Assembly (NCBI GenBank): GCA_041487535.1
Contig: JBGPNM010000023.1
Coordinates: 1 to 15,715 of the forward strand
Direction of reading: 5' to 3'
Source: JANWHZ01 sp041487535
GTDB taxonomy: Bacteria > Patescibacteriota > Saccharimonadia > Saccharimonadales > UBA4665
Length of the DNA: 15,715 nt
Of the stretch, positions 1-8,136 are shown one piece after another. Positions within the stretch are counted from its first letter, which is position 1; each line of letters opens with the position of its first letter. Position numbers and translations under genes: made by a program. A model generated the notes under the pieces. It did no database searches. It was not told the origin of the DNA and saw only the letters and a list, made by a program, of their open reading frames with translations.

Positions 1-3000
1 CGTTCTTGGTGGTAATCTCGCGGACGTCCCCTACAATGCCGCCCACGGTCACGCTGCGGCCGTCATGGCCAGGCTCGATAGTATTCAGCGGCACCGTCTG
101 CTCACCCAGCAATGCTGCATACTCCTCGAGCGGATGCTGGCTTAAGTACAGCCCCAGCAGCTCCCGCTCCCACAGCAGCTGGTCGCGAGTGTTGTATTGC
201 GTCGTCGGCGCCTGCAACGTCAGCTGCGGCTTGGCCACGACCGCCTGATCTACCGCTCCGAACAAATCGGTTTGGCCGCTCAGCGCCTGTTTGGCCAGTT
301 TGGCGGCATAGGCGGTAATGGTGTCTAGATTATGCAACAGCGTCGAGCGGTCACTGTAACGGTCGAATGCTCCGGCCTTCACCAGGCTTTCCAGCGCCTT
401 GCGGTTCACGATGTGCACGTCTACCCGCTGGCAGAAATCGCCCAAATCGGCGAAATGTCCGCCATCTTTGCGGGCCCGCAAAATCTCATCCACGGCCCCG
501 GTGCCGACGTTCTTGATGGCCGCCATGCCGAAACGGATTTGCAGCGCATCGCCCGGCACCACAGCAAACTCCAGGAACGATTCGTTTATATCCGGGGCCA
601 GCACGCTAATACCCATACGTTTGCACTCGGTGATGTCGATAGAGAGGCGGTCGATGTCGTCATAGTCGCTAGTCATCAGTGCCGCCATGAACGCCGCCGG
701 ATAATGCGCCTTGAGGTACGCCGTCCAGTAGGCGATCAGCGCGTAGCAGGCCGCGTGTGACTTATTAAAGCAGTAGTTGGCGAACTCCTCCAGCTGTTCC
801 CAAAATTTCTCCATCAGTTCCGGCGCTACGCCGCTGTGCTTGACGCCACCCTCCACAAACTCCGGACGCATCTTTTGCAGCAGTTCTATCTTCTTCTTAC
901 CCACCGCTTTTCGTAACGTGTCGGCCTGCCCGCCGGTAAATCCACAAACGTCTTTGCTGATCTGCATGAACTGCTCTTGGTACACCAGAATGCCATAGGT
1001 ATTACCAAGCGCTGGCTCCATGGACGGGTGCAGATAGGTGATCTGCTGCAAGCCATGCTTGCGTTTTACGAAGTCATCGATAAATTGCATCGGCCCCGGC
1101 CGGTACAGCGCCACCATAGCGATAATGTCCTCAAAAGCAGTGGGTTTCAGCTCCTTCAAGTAGCGCTTCATGCCGGCGGATTCCAGCTGGAAAACTCCGG
1201 TTGTATCACCGCTGCCAAGCAACTGGTAGGGCTTGAGGTCGTCAAGCGGCATGGTCGAAAGGTTGATGTCATGATTGTAAACCTTTCGGATAATCCGCAA
1301 GCAATTGTTGATGGTCGTTAAGTTGGAAAGCCCAAGGAAATCCATTTTCAACAGGCCCAAGTCTTCCACTTGCCCCATCGGGAGCTGAGTGGTTACCACG
1401 CCTTTTTGCGCCATTTCGAGTGGCAGGAATTTTACCAACTCGTCCGGAGCAATCACCACGCCGCAGGCATGCACCCCGTGGCTGCGTACCGTGCCCTCCA
1501 GCACGACAGCTTGGTCGATGACACGTTTCGATACTTCATTGGTCTCGTACTCCCGCTTGAGGTCCGGATTTTCCTTGAGCGATACTTTCAACGGAATATG
1601 ACGGCCTTGTACCGGCTGCGGAATCATTTTCGCCAGGCGGTCGGCATCGGCATACGGCACTTGCATTACCCGCGCCACGTCGCGGACGGCGTTACGCGCA
1701 AACATTCTACCGAAGGTCACAATATTCGCCACGTGGTCATGGCCGTACTTGTCGGCGCAATACTGGATGACCTCGTCACGTCGCGTATCCTGAATGTCGA
1801 TATCAACGTCCGGCATGCTGATACGATCGGGGTTGAGGAAGCGCTCAAACAGCAGGTCGTACTGGAGCGGGTCAATGTCGGTAATTTTAATGGCATAGGA
1901 AATGATCGAGCCGGCGGCGCTGCCCCGGCCCGGCCCGAAGATAATGCCTTTATCCTTTCCCCAAGTTATAAAGTCCGAGACGATCAAGAAGTAGCCGTTG
2001 AACCCCATCTGCCCGACAACGCTCAGCTCGTACTCGGCCCGCTGCAGCGGGCCGGATGGGATAAACGTGCGCGCCTTTTCTATACTCATCGCGGCCGTTT
2101 CCTCCTCGGTCTTGCCGCCATACCGCCAAGCCAGCCCGCGGTAAGCCAGCTTCTCCAGATATGATTGCTCAGTCTCACCCTCCGGAACCGGAAACTTCGG
2201 AATAAGGATACGTCCCAGCTCAATCGTCAGCGAACAGCGGTCGGCAATAGCCTTCGTATTCGTAATAACTTCCGGATGGTCCCCGCCCCAGCGTTTGATT
2301 ATCTCCTTGGGGTCCGCCACGTGCAGCGGATAGTTTTTCAGCGACATGCGCTTCTCGTCGCTTAAGTAAGAACCGGTGCCGACGCACAGCAATATCTCGT
2401 GAGCGTCCTGGTCTTCGTGCTTCAGGTAATGCGCGTCACAAGTCAGTACCACCGGAATATCCAGCTCTTTGCCCAAACGCAGCGCTTGCTCGTTGACGTG
2501 CTGCTGCTCGGCATTGAACAAAGGATTTTCCGGATGGCCGTGGTCCTGGATTTCCAGGTAATAGCGGTCACCGAATACACCCTTATACCACGCAGCAACC
2601 TGCTTCGCTTTGTCGTATTGGTCCTGCTTTAGCGCATCACCGACTTCGCCGCCCATGCATGAGCTGGTGATTATCAGGCCTTCGTTGTACTGCTGCAGCA
2701 GGTCGTGATCGATACGCGGATAGTAGTAAAAACCGTCCAGGTTGGCGATGGTACTTAAGCGCATCAGGTTGCGGTAGCCAACCTCGTTCATCGCGATAAC
2801 AATCAGGTGGTAGCGCTGCTTGTCTTTTTGCGGATCTTTGTCGGTGTGTTTGCGCGCGGCCACGTAGGTTTCAATGCCGACCAGCGGTTTGATACCCTTG
2901 CCCGTAGCCTCCTTGTAGAATTCGATTGCGCCAGAGAGCGTGCCGTGGTCGGTCATGGCCACGGCTTCCATGCCCGCCTCTTTGACGTAGTCGATAAGAT

Positions 3001-3130
3001 CAGGGATACGGGTTAGCCCGTCCAGTAAACTAAACTGGGTATGATTATGCAGATGGACGTAATCGCTCGGACTGAGCGCCGTTGCACCACCAGTAGTCAC
3101 CTCCGACGCGGGCGCGTTTTTAGCAGACAC
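1..3130 (-). CDS. dnaE: DNA polymerase III alpha subunit (DnaE), C-terminus beyond window
   Basis: Replicative DNA polymerase catalytic subunit; about 1043 residues are visible and the frame is open at the left edge, so the C-terminus is missing. I translated the minus strand by hand. The PHP domain begins with YVHLHNHTQFSLLDG (residues 24-38), followed by AMTDHGT, VGIETYVAAR and CDAHYL. The HxH, DH, E and DxH elements of the PHP metal site are kept, as in polymerases with PHP proofreading and unlike E. coli. The palm carries SMPDVDIDI with D441 and D443 matching the catalytic aspartates, and MGQVEDLGLLKMDFLGL is a typical DnaE block. The last visible part is the OB-fold region. An in-frame TAA lies upstream; GTG at 3130 or TTG at 3133 are the likely starts, the TTG being 7 bases from a GGGGG Shine-Dalgarno-like run. 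Either start leaves a non-conserved lead of about 20 residues. The gene is divergent from the methyltransferase gene. Confidence 0.96.
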   Translation of the reverse strand, partial: MSAKNAPASEVTTGGATALSPSDYVHLHNHTQFSLLDGLTRIPDLIDYVKEAGMEAVAMTDHGTLSGAIEFYKEATGKGIKPLVGIETYVAARKHTDKDPQKDKQRYHLIVIAMNEVGYRNLMRLSTIANLDGFYYYPRIDHDLLQQYNEGLIITSSCMGGEVGDALKQDQYDKAKQVAAWYKGVFGDRYYLEIQDHGHPENPLFNAEQQHVNEQALRLGKELDIPVVLTCDAHYLKHEDQDAHEILLCVGTGSYLSDEKRMSLKNYPLHVADPKEIIKRWGGDHPEVITNTKAIADRCSLTIELGRILIPKFPVPEGETEQSYLEKLAYRGLAWRYGGKTEEETAAMSIEKARTFIPSGPLQRAEYELSVVGQMGFNGYFLIVSDFITWGKDKGIIFGPGRGSAAGSIISYAIKITDIDPLQYDLLFERFLNPDRISMPDVDIDIQDTRRDEVIQYCADKYGHDHVANIVTFGRMFARNAVRDVARVMQVPYADADRLAKMIPQPVQGRHIPLKVSLKENPDLKREYETNEVSKRVIDQAVVLEGTVRSHGVHACGVVIAPDELVKFLPLEMAQKGVVTTQLPMGQVEDLGLLKMDFLGLSNLTTINNCLRIIRKVYNHDINLSTMPLDDLKPYQLLGSGDTTGVFQLESAGMKRYLKELKPTAFEDIIAMVALYRPGPMQFIDDFVKRKHGLQQITYLHPSMEPALGNTYGILVYQEQFMQISKDVCGFTGGQADTLRKAVGKKKIELLQKMRPEFVEGGVKHSGVAPELMEKFWEQLEEFANYCFNKSHAACYALIAYWTAYLKAHYPAAFMAALMTSDYDDIDRLSIDITECKRMGISVLAPDINESFLEFAVVPGDALQIRFGMAAIKNVGTGAVDEILRARKDGGHFADLGDFCQRVDVHIVNRKALESLVKAGAFDRYSDRSTLLHNLDTITAYAAKLAKQALSGQTDLFGAVDQAVVAKPQLTLQAPTTQYNTRDQLLWERELLGLYLSQHPLEEYAALLGEQTVPLNTIEPGHDGRSVTVGGIVGDVREITTKN

Positions 3131-3349
3131 CAAGCTGTTACCCCCATTTGGTTATATACAAATTATAGCCCTGGCCGGCTCGCTTTGGTACTGGCAGATT
3201 TACAACAAACCTGTCTTCAGCAGATAGAATTGAGAATGGCTGCATGTAACTTTCAGTGCGTAAACGAGTTACCGAGATGCTCCGAAGCCCGCCGCCTCTG
3301 TTAGGTGCTATACTTGAATATACTTTAAAGTAGCAGGAAAGTTGAACGG
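3131..3349. other. divergent intergenic region between dnaE and the methyltransferase gene
   Basis: This 219-bp spacer separates two divergent genes. It holds the TATAAT box for dnaE and two TATACT hexamers on the plus strand at 3309-3314 and 3319-3324 that could serve the methyltransferase gene. No RNA gene, long ORF or strong hairpin is visible. Confidence 0.5.
3162..3167 (-). promoter_or_regulatory. candidate -10 box for dnaE (TATAAT)
   Basis: A perfect TATAAT on the minus strand sits about 30 bases before the GTG/TTG start of dnaE and would give a leader of about 25 bases containing the GGGGG ribosome-binding run at 3141-3145. No good TTGACA-like hexamer is seen at 16-18 bp upstream, so the assignment rests on the -10 box and its position. 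Confidence 0.45.
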
Positions 3350-4459
3350 ATGCCGCAACAGCAATGGCTTGGCAAGGGTAATAACCCTTTGAAGTACATG
3401 GAAACTATCGACGTGCCCCGTAGCGAAGGATATCAGATACGCGAACAGGTTATATTCCCAACGTTGTTCGCACTTGTCGACGAAGTAACCGGCAATACGG
3501 GCACACCGCTCTTCGATGTGGGTTCGGGTACGGGTAGCCTGACAGCGCGTTTGTCGAACCGGCTTGACCGTTTGGTCGAAGGCGCAGATATTAGCCGGCG
3601 CTTTGTTGATCTCGCCAAGGATCACCATCCGCAACAACGGTTCTACAGGATAGGCCACAAACTGCCCGTAGGCTACGGACTCCACTATGCGCACCTGCAC
3701 CTCGTACTCCACTGCACGCCAAAACCGGATAAATTGTTAGAAGACATCGCCGATGCGACCGAACCGAACGGCTACGTTTTCGTAACTATTCCGCATCCCG
3801 ATCATTACAAACGGTCGGTACTAGTGCCGGCAGGGGAAAAAGAGGGGGCATATATCGTGTCGGTCGGCTCAGCAAAGATGACCTATTACCACAGGCATAT
3901 AGAGACGCACGAACGGCTGTTCGCGCAAGCCGGCTTGCAGATCGTCGCGAAACGGGCGTGCTACGCACCTGCGAGCGCCCCGAAAACCCTAGACAAGTAC
4001 AAACAAGAAGCGGGATTTATAGTTTACGCGCTGCAAAAGAAGGTGGATGTGGTTGACACAGGTTTGGTCATGCATTCGGGAACGGGTAAGATCTTGCTGC
4101 TAACGCGCGCGCTTGACGATGATAAATTTCCCGGCGTCAAAAGCCTGTTCTCGGTCCGCCGGGCGCATCCGGATGAACATGGCCCGGAGAACCTCGCCCG
4201 CGGTCTGAACAGACGCCTCGGTATGGCGCCGGACTATATCGCCCCGCGCAAGCTTGGCAGCTTGCTGGTCAAGCACAAGCACGCCAGCACAACGCAATAT
4301 GCCGACGTCAACCTATACGCGGTCAAAATTTCTGGCAACGTACCGACTATTAGCAATAAGTACTATGCCACCTCTGAGCTCATTCCCAAAAGCGCCCTGC
4401 GCCCGTTCGGCGGCGCTTGCACGCGTCTGGGCTACGAGTTTTTACGGTCTCATGCGTAG
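3350..4459 (+). CDS. class I SAM methyltransferase fused to a degenerate Nudix/IDI-like domain
   Basis: A 369-residue protein with two parts. Residues about 30-200 look like a Rossmann-fold SAM methyltransferase: motif I is LFDVGSGTGSLT (54-65), an acidic residue follows in EGADIS (77-82), a motif IV-like LVLHCTP is at 118-124, and an EPNGYVFVTIP strand is at 138-148. Residues about 237-346 follow the layout of Nudix proteins of the isopentenyl-diphosphate isomerase type: GKILLLTRALDDDKFPGVKS (246-265), then a helix around 278-291 ending in RRLGM where an active family member has the REUxEExGU core. The catalytic glutamates of the Nudix box are absent, so this part is probably a binding or structural module. 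The substrate is unknown. AGGAAA at 3335-3340 is a reasonable ribosome-binding site 9 bases before the ATG. The gene is divergent from dnaE and converges on the ytxH-like gene with 14 bp between stops. The methyltransferase call is firm; the Nudix-like call is a manual reading. Confidence 0.8.
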   Translation: MPQQQWLGKGNNPLKYMETIDVPRSEGYQIREQVIFPTLFALVDEVTGNTGTPLFDVGSGTGSLTARLSNRLDRLVEGADISRRFVDLAKDHHPQQRFYRIGHKLPVGYGLHYAHLHLVLHCTPKPDKLLEDIADATEPNGYVFVTIPHPDHYKRSVLVPAGEKEGAYIVSVGSAKMTYYHRHIETHERLFAQAGLQIVAKRACYAPASAPKTLDKYKQEAGFIVYALQKKVDVVDTGLVMHSGTGKILLLTRALDDDKFPGVKSLFSVRRAHPDEHGPENLARGLNRRLGMAPDYIAPRKLGSLLVKHKHASTTQYADVNLYAVKISGNVPTISNKYYATSELIPKSALRPFGGACTRLGYEFLRSHA

Positions 4460-4473
4460 GGTAGACGAGAAAG

Positions 4474-4875
4474 CTACTTTTTCAGATACACACGCAAGTG
4501 CTTGAGGGCTTCGTTGGCCCGGGTAACCGCTTCCTGCAGGTCTTTGTCTTCGGCGTCACCCTCGTGAATGGCACTTAAGACCTCGCGGGCTTTGTCACGC
4601 GCCACTTTGGCCTTCCCGACAAGCTCGTCCAGCTCTTTGCCCGCACGATCACCAAGGGTCGCACTGCGTACTTTCACCTCGTCCATCAGGCCGCTCAGTT
4701 CGGCTAGTGTTTTCTTCAGCTGCTTTTCGGCTTCACTTAAACCGCGGGCACCGGCGTCCTTCAGATCTTGGCGGGTCTCGCGGCCGGACTTCGGCGCGGT
4801 CAGAATACCCGCCAAATAACCCGCCAGTGCAGCTATCCCAGTTGCGATAATAACTTTTTTTAGCATTTTGCCCAT
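4474..4875 (-). CDS. YtxH-like small membrane-anchored protein
   Basis: A 133-residue protein. The N-terminus KMLKKVIIATGIAALAGYLA contains a short glycine/alanine-rich membrane segment (about residues 7-26), followed directly by TAPKSGRETRQDLKD, the hallmark of YtxH/gas-vesicle GvpP-like proteins. The rest is charged and helical with a probable coiled coil (about 45-130). YtxH-family proteins are linked in other bacteria to stress and cell envelope functions, but a precise role is not known. The ATG at 4875 is preferred because GGAGGG (4883-4888 on the minus strand) lies 7 bases upstream; the ATG two codons earlier at 4881 is only one base from that motif. It is the last gene of the gatC-to-ytxH operon, 18 bases after the DUF948-like gene. 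No convincing terminator hairpin is visible in the 14 bp to the convergent methyltransferase stop. Confidence 0.8.
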   Translation of the reverse strand: MGKMLKKVIIATGIAALAGYLAGILTAPKSGRETRQDLKDAGARGLSEAEKQLKKTLAELSGLMDEVKVRSATLGDRAGKELDELVGKAKVARDKAREVLSAIHEGDAEDKDLQEAVTRANEALKHLRVYLKK

Positions 4876-4893
4876 ATACATTCCCTCCGTTTA

Positions 4894-5151
4894 TTACGAC
4901 TTGTGCATTTTTTCGACAGACTGCATGATATTGCGCATGACCTTGAAGAACGCCAACGGCCCGCTGGCGTTGCGCAACATCTCGGCGGCCGTGCCGGCAG
5001 TTTCGACGACACGCTCGGCATGCTCGATAATCCGGTGGACCGCCTTCAGCACCCTGGCGATAAGCACGAGCACAACAATACCGGCAACCAGGAAGAGGCT
5101 CAGTGTGGTGGAGGTGATGATGACAAGAATGGCTTCGGCGTTGTGCAGCAT
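4894..5151 (-). CDS. small one-TM DUF948-like protein
   Basis: An 85-residue protein with one strong transmembrane helix (about residues 8-33, rich in I, L and V) followed by an amphipathic helix with RVLKAVHRIIEHAERVVETA. This layout, one N-terminal helix then a chemotaxis-sensor-like coiled region, resembles DUF948 proteins, which often lie beside YtxH genes in Firmicutes; that pairing is the main support for the call. AAGGAG lies 5 bases before the ATG. The gene starts 38 bases after the galU stop and may share its transcript. Function is unknown; a membrane-associated partner of the downstream YtxH-like protein is an inference. Confidence 0.7.
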   Translation of the reverse strand: MLHNAEAILVIITSTTLSLFLVAGIVVLVLIARVLKAVHRIIEHAERVVETAGTAAEMLRNASGPLAFFKVMRNIMQSVEKMHKS

Positions 5152-5158
5152 GGCTTCT

Positions 5159-5170
5159 CCTTAATTAAGG
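5159..5170. repeat. 12-bp perfect palindrome CCTTAATTAAGG in the galU/DUF948-like gap
   Basis: CCTTAATTAAGG is self-complementary and overlaps the ribosome-binding site of the DUF948-like gene. It adjoins a second near-palindrome, AAGGATTCCTT, at 5167-5177. It could be a regulator site or an RNA hairpin that occludes the site, or chance. Confidence 0.35.
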
Positions 5171-5189
5171 ATTCCTTATACAGTTAATA

Positions 5190-6083
5190 CTACTCAAGCT
5201 TTTTTCGCAAATATTCGCGCAGCTGTGGGCCGACATCTTCGCGCGCCAGGGCAAAATCCATGACCGTTTGAAGGTAACCCAAACTATTACCGGTATCGTA
5301 GCGCACGCTGTTTTTGATCTCGCAGCCATAAAATGCCTTGCCGTCGGCGAGCATGGGCTGGATAACATGATCGGTTAGCTGAAACTCCTTATCTTTCGGA
5401 AGCGCTAAGCGGCCGCGTTCGATGTAGGGGAAAATATCGGGCGAAAACAGGTAGCCCATAACACTCGCATAGTCTGATGGGGCGTCGTCCGGCTGCGGTT
5501 TTTCTATGATGCGGTTCATTTTGATCACTCCGTCACGCACCGCTTCGCCGCCGATCATGCCGTACTTCTTCACCTCGTCTTGGCCGACACGCATGCAGGG
5601 CAATATGTTGCCGCCAAGCTCCTGATACAGCGCGATCATTTGCTGGAAATAGTTGGGCTTGGCAACTGCCAGGTCATCGGGCAGCGCATAAATAAACGGC
5701 TCGTCGTCAATCAACGGCGCCACATTCATGAGCGGCGTAGCCAAGCCGTACGGTCCTTTTTGGCGCACGTACACGAAATTGGCCAAGTCGGCTATCTCTT
5801 TCATCTCTTCAACGAGATGTGCCTTGCTCGGACCGCCGGCGCGAAGATTGTTCAACAGGTCTTCGTTTGGCGCATCAAAATGGTCCTCAATGCTTCGCTT
5901 GTTATAGCCGGTTACGATAATAATATCTTCGATTCCCGCCTCCACCAGTTGCTCCACGATATACTGGATGATCGGTTTGTCTACGAGCGGCAGCATCTCC
6001 TTGGGCATAGCCTTAGTCTGAGGCAAAAATCGGGTACCAAAGCCGGCAGCAGGGATAACAGCTTTGCGGACTTGTTTCTTCAT
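5190..6083 (-). CDS. galU: UTP--glucose-1-phosphate uridylyltransferase
   Basis: A 297-residue protein, normal length for GalU/GtaB, which forms UDP-glucose from UTP and glucose-1-phosphate for polysaccharide and glycolipid synthesis in the cytoplasm. The nucleotidyltransferase loop is AGFGTRFLPQTKAMPKEMLP (residues 13-32). Other family motifs are DKPIIQYIVEQ (35-45), the LPDD aspartates (134-137), IIEKP (192-196) and RYDTGNSLGYL (261-271). The usual GLGHA stretch is replaced by GPYGLATPLM (110-119), a small variant noted in the findings. AAGGAG precedes the ATG, which shares one base with the upstream Nudix stop (TAATG), so translation is coupled. It belongs to the gatC-to-ytxH operon. Confidence 0.95.
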   Translation of the reverse strand: MKKQVRKAVIPAAGFGTRFLPQTKAMPKEMLPLVDKPIIQYIVEQLVEAGIEDIIIVTGYNKRSIEDHFDAPNEDLLNNLRAGGPSKAHLVEEMKEIADLANFVYVRQKGPYGLATPLMNVAPLIDDEPFIYALPDDLAVAKPNYFQQMIALYQELGGNILPCMRVGQDEVKKYGMIGGEAVRDGVIKMNRIIEKPQPDDAPSDYASVMGYLFSPDIFPYIERGRLALPKDKEFQLTDHVIQPMLADGKAFYGCEIKNSVRYDTGNSLGYLQTVMDFALAREDVGPQLREYLRKKLE

Positions 6084-6634
6084 TACGAAATCTCCTTAAG
6101 TTTCAGTAGTCGTTCATATGCCAGGAACACCGCACCTATGTCGGTCATGCGACCATTACGCGCGTTCTTTAAGAACTGGTCGATAGTAATAAGGCGCACT
6201 TCTACGTGCTCATTATCGTCCAATTGCTGACCGCGCGCGTGGGGTGTACAATCGCGCGCCACAAAATAATGCCACGTGGTATTCGTATTGGCATCTTTAT
6301 ACACATCGCCCAAAAAATCAATGACGCCGGCCTCGTAGCCGGTCTCTTCGAGCAATTCGCGGCGGGCAGCCGTCTCATAGTCGGTGTCGAGCGCTTCAAC
6401 ACCGCCGCCGGGCAGCTCATCAAATATCTTTTCCGGGCCGGGCCGGAATTGCCGCGCCACGATCACCTGGTTATCGGGCGTCAGCGCAATGGCGGCAATG
6501 CAATGCCTGCCCTCGCCGCCAATGGTCTGGAATTCCGCGACTTGCCCATCCGGCATTTCAAACGTTTTGGTAACAATCGTACGCCAGCCAATCTTATCAA
6601 CTTTCGTGGGCTCAATTCGTTTCCAAGGTTTCAT
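6083..6634 (-). CDS. Nudix hydrolase, ADP-ribose pyrophosphatase-like
   Basis: A 183-residue protein with the layout of ADP-ribose/ADP-sugar pyrophosphatases: VIVARQFRPGPEKIFDELPG (57-76) leads into the Nudix box, whose core ARRELLEETGY is at residues 90-100. Those enzymes split NDP-X compounds such as ADP-ribose into AMP and a sugar phosphate with Mg2+. The box matches Gx5Ex7REUxEExGU from G78 except that the first glutamate is threonine (T84); E93, E96 and E97 are kept. Activity is therefore likely but not certain. The start ATG lies 5 bases after the gatB stop and lacks a clear Shine-Dalgarno sequence, suggesting translation by reinitiation. The stop overlaps the galU start by one base. 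The exact substrate cannot be read from sequence. Confidence 0.88.
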   Translation of the reverse strand: MKPWKRIEPTKVDKIGWRTIVTKTFEMPDGQVAEFQTIGGEGRHCIAAIALTPDNQVIVARQFRPGPEKIFDELPGGGVEALDTDYETAARRELLEETGYEAGVIDFLGDVYKDANTNTTWHYFVARDCTPHARGQQLDDNEHVEVRLITIDQFLKNARNGRMTDIGAVFLAYERLLKLKEIS

Positions 6635-6639
6635 GGAGG

Positions 6640-8136
6640 TTATAATCCGAGTTGTTTTTTGATTAGTTCTTGCGCGAGACCAGGATTGGCTTTGCCTTTG
6701 CTGGCCTTCATAACCTGGCCGACCAGAAAACCGATGACTTTCATTTCGCCGTTCTTGACATCCTGCGCTGCCTTCTCGTTCTCGCTCAAAACTTGCGATA
6801 CAATCGCAGCGATCTCGCCTTCGTCAGATACCTGAATGTAATCGTGATCTACTGCATACTGCTTAATTCCTTCTATTGGTATGTCTTTTTCGTTCAAGTC
6901 TAAAATAAGTTCCTTATACTTTGTCGAGCTGAGACTACCTGCCTGTACTAATTCATAAATCTGTTGTAGTAATGTCTGCCATTTTGGATTTATGCTTCGA
7001 TGGCCACTAGATCCACCCGTTCTAAATGGTTCATAGATATTCATAACCACATTAGCAACAAATCTAGCAAAATCAGGATCATCTAGCCTCTTTTCGATGA
7101 AGGATAGATATCCTTGCTCAGGGACATCAGCATGTATATCGAGCAGGTCTTCAATGCGGGCTTTGTCATAACCTAATACATTGAAGCGTTCGCGCCATTG
7201 TTCGGGCATGACAGGCATTTCAGCACGGACACCATTAATGAAAGCCTCGTCCAGCACCACCGGCGGCAAGTCAGGGTCGGGCATGTAGCGATAATCGTGC
7301 GCTTCCTCTTTGGTGCGCTGCGTGAAGGTGCGCTGCTTGGCATCGTCCCAGCCGCGCGTTTCCTGCATCACCGGCTGATTTTTTTCTAGCACTTCTATCT
7401 GGCGGTTGACCTCATATTCGATTGCTTTCTCAACGCTCCTAAAGCTGTTGAGATTCTTCGTCTCGGTGCGGATCCCCAGCTTGGCAGGGTCGTGGCTAAC
7501 GCTGACGTTGACGTCAAAGCGCATGTGGCCAAGGTACAAGTCGCAGTCGCTGATGCCGGCATATTTCATACGTAAATAGAGTTCATGGGCATACGCTTTT
7601 GCCTCGGCGGCGGAATGCATGTCTGGCTTGGACACTATTTCCAGTAGCGGCGTGCCGGCACGGTTGAGGTCCACCAGGCTGTAGTCTTTGCCGGCCGGGT
7701 GTGTGCTTTTGCCGGCGTCTTCCTCCAGATGTGCCCGTACAATGCCGACGCGAATCGTGTGCTGCTCTTTTGTTGCTTCGTCGAGTAACGGCACATCAAT
7801 GGCGCCGCCGGCTATAATCGGTTCATCGTACTGGGATATCTGGTAGCCCTTCGGCAGGTCAGGGTAAAAATAGTGCTTGCGGTCGAATTTGCTGAACGGT
7901 GCAGGCGAAGTGCCGAGCGCAAAGGCCGCTCGCACCGCCAGGCGGACAGCTTCACGATTCAGCACCGGCAGCGCGCCGGGAAGACCAAAGCAAATATGGC
8001 TGACAAGCGTGTTGGGCGGCGCCTCGCGGGCGTCATTATCCACGGCTGCGAACAGTTTGGTCTTGGTCTTAAGCTGCACATGGCACTCAATGCCGATGGT
8101 AACGGTGTAGCGTTTACGAATTTCCGGGCTGATCAT
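6640..8136 (-). CDS. gatB: Asp-tRNA(Asn)/Glu-tRNA(Gln) amidotransferase subunit B
   Basis: A 498-residue protein, full length for GatB. It binds misacylated Glu-tRNA(Gln) or Asp-tRNA(Asn), phosphorylates the acid group with ATP, and receives ammonia from GatA. Motifs include IGIECHVQLKTKTKLF (14-29), the cradle motif FDRKHYFYPDLPKGYQISQY (84-103), and YRYMPDPDLPP. The C-terminus is the YqeY-like tail domain ending with GKANPGLAQELIKKQLGL. The ATG overlaps the upstream gene's TGA by four bases (ATGA). About residues 332-432 (positions 6841-7140) are encoded by an abruptly AT-rich stretch, 113 G+C of 300 bases by hand count, while flanking sequence is far richer; the reading frame is intact throughout. 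See findings. Confidence 0.97.
   Translation of the reverse strand: MISPEIRKRYTVTIGIECHVQLKTKTKLFAAVDNDAREAPPNTLVSHICFGLPGALPVLNREAVRLAVRAAFALGTSPAPFSKFDRKHYFYPDLPKGYQISQYDEPIIAGGAIDVPLLDEATKEQHTIRVGIVRAHLEEDAGKSTHPAGKDYSLVDLNRAGTPLLEIVSKPDMHSAAEAKAYAHELYLRMKYAGISDCDLYLGHMRFDVNVSVSHDPAKLGIRTETKNLNSFRSVEKAIEYEVNRQIEVLEKNQPVMQETRGWDDAKQRTFTQRTKEEAHDYRYMPDPDLPPVVLDEAFINGVRAEMPVMPEQWRERFNVLGYDKARIEDLLDIHADVPEQGYLSFIEKRLDDPDFARFVANVVMNIYEPFRTGGSSGHRSINPKWQTLLQQIYELVQAGSLSSTKYKELILDLNEKDIPIEGIKQYAVDHDYIQVSDEGEIAAIVSQVLSENEKAAQDVKNGEMKVIGFLVGQVMKASKGKANPGLAQELIKKQLGL

Noticed and set aside
1370..2164. 264-codon plus-strand open frame inside dnaE, and many similar plus-strand frames at 6-3304
   Set aside because: They are antisense shadows of dnaE, whose minus-strand translation shows continuous DnaE motifs.
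3103..3151. Short minus-strand ORF of 16 codons (ATG at about 3151) overlapping the dnaE start, as a possible regulatory leader peptide
   Set aside because: There is no ribosome-binding site before it, it is out of frame with dnaE, and it is short enough to arise by chance.
4460..4500. Bidirectional terminator between the methyltransferase and ytxH-like genes
   Set aside because: Only a 4-bp GAAA/TTTC stem can be formed, which is too weak to support a terminator call.
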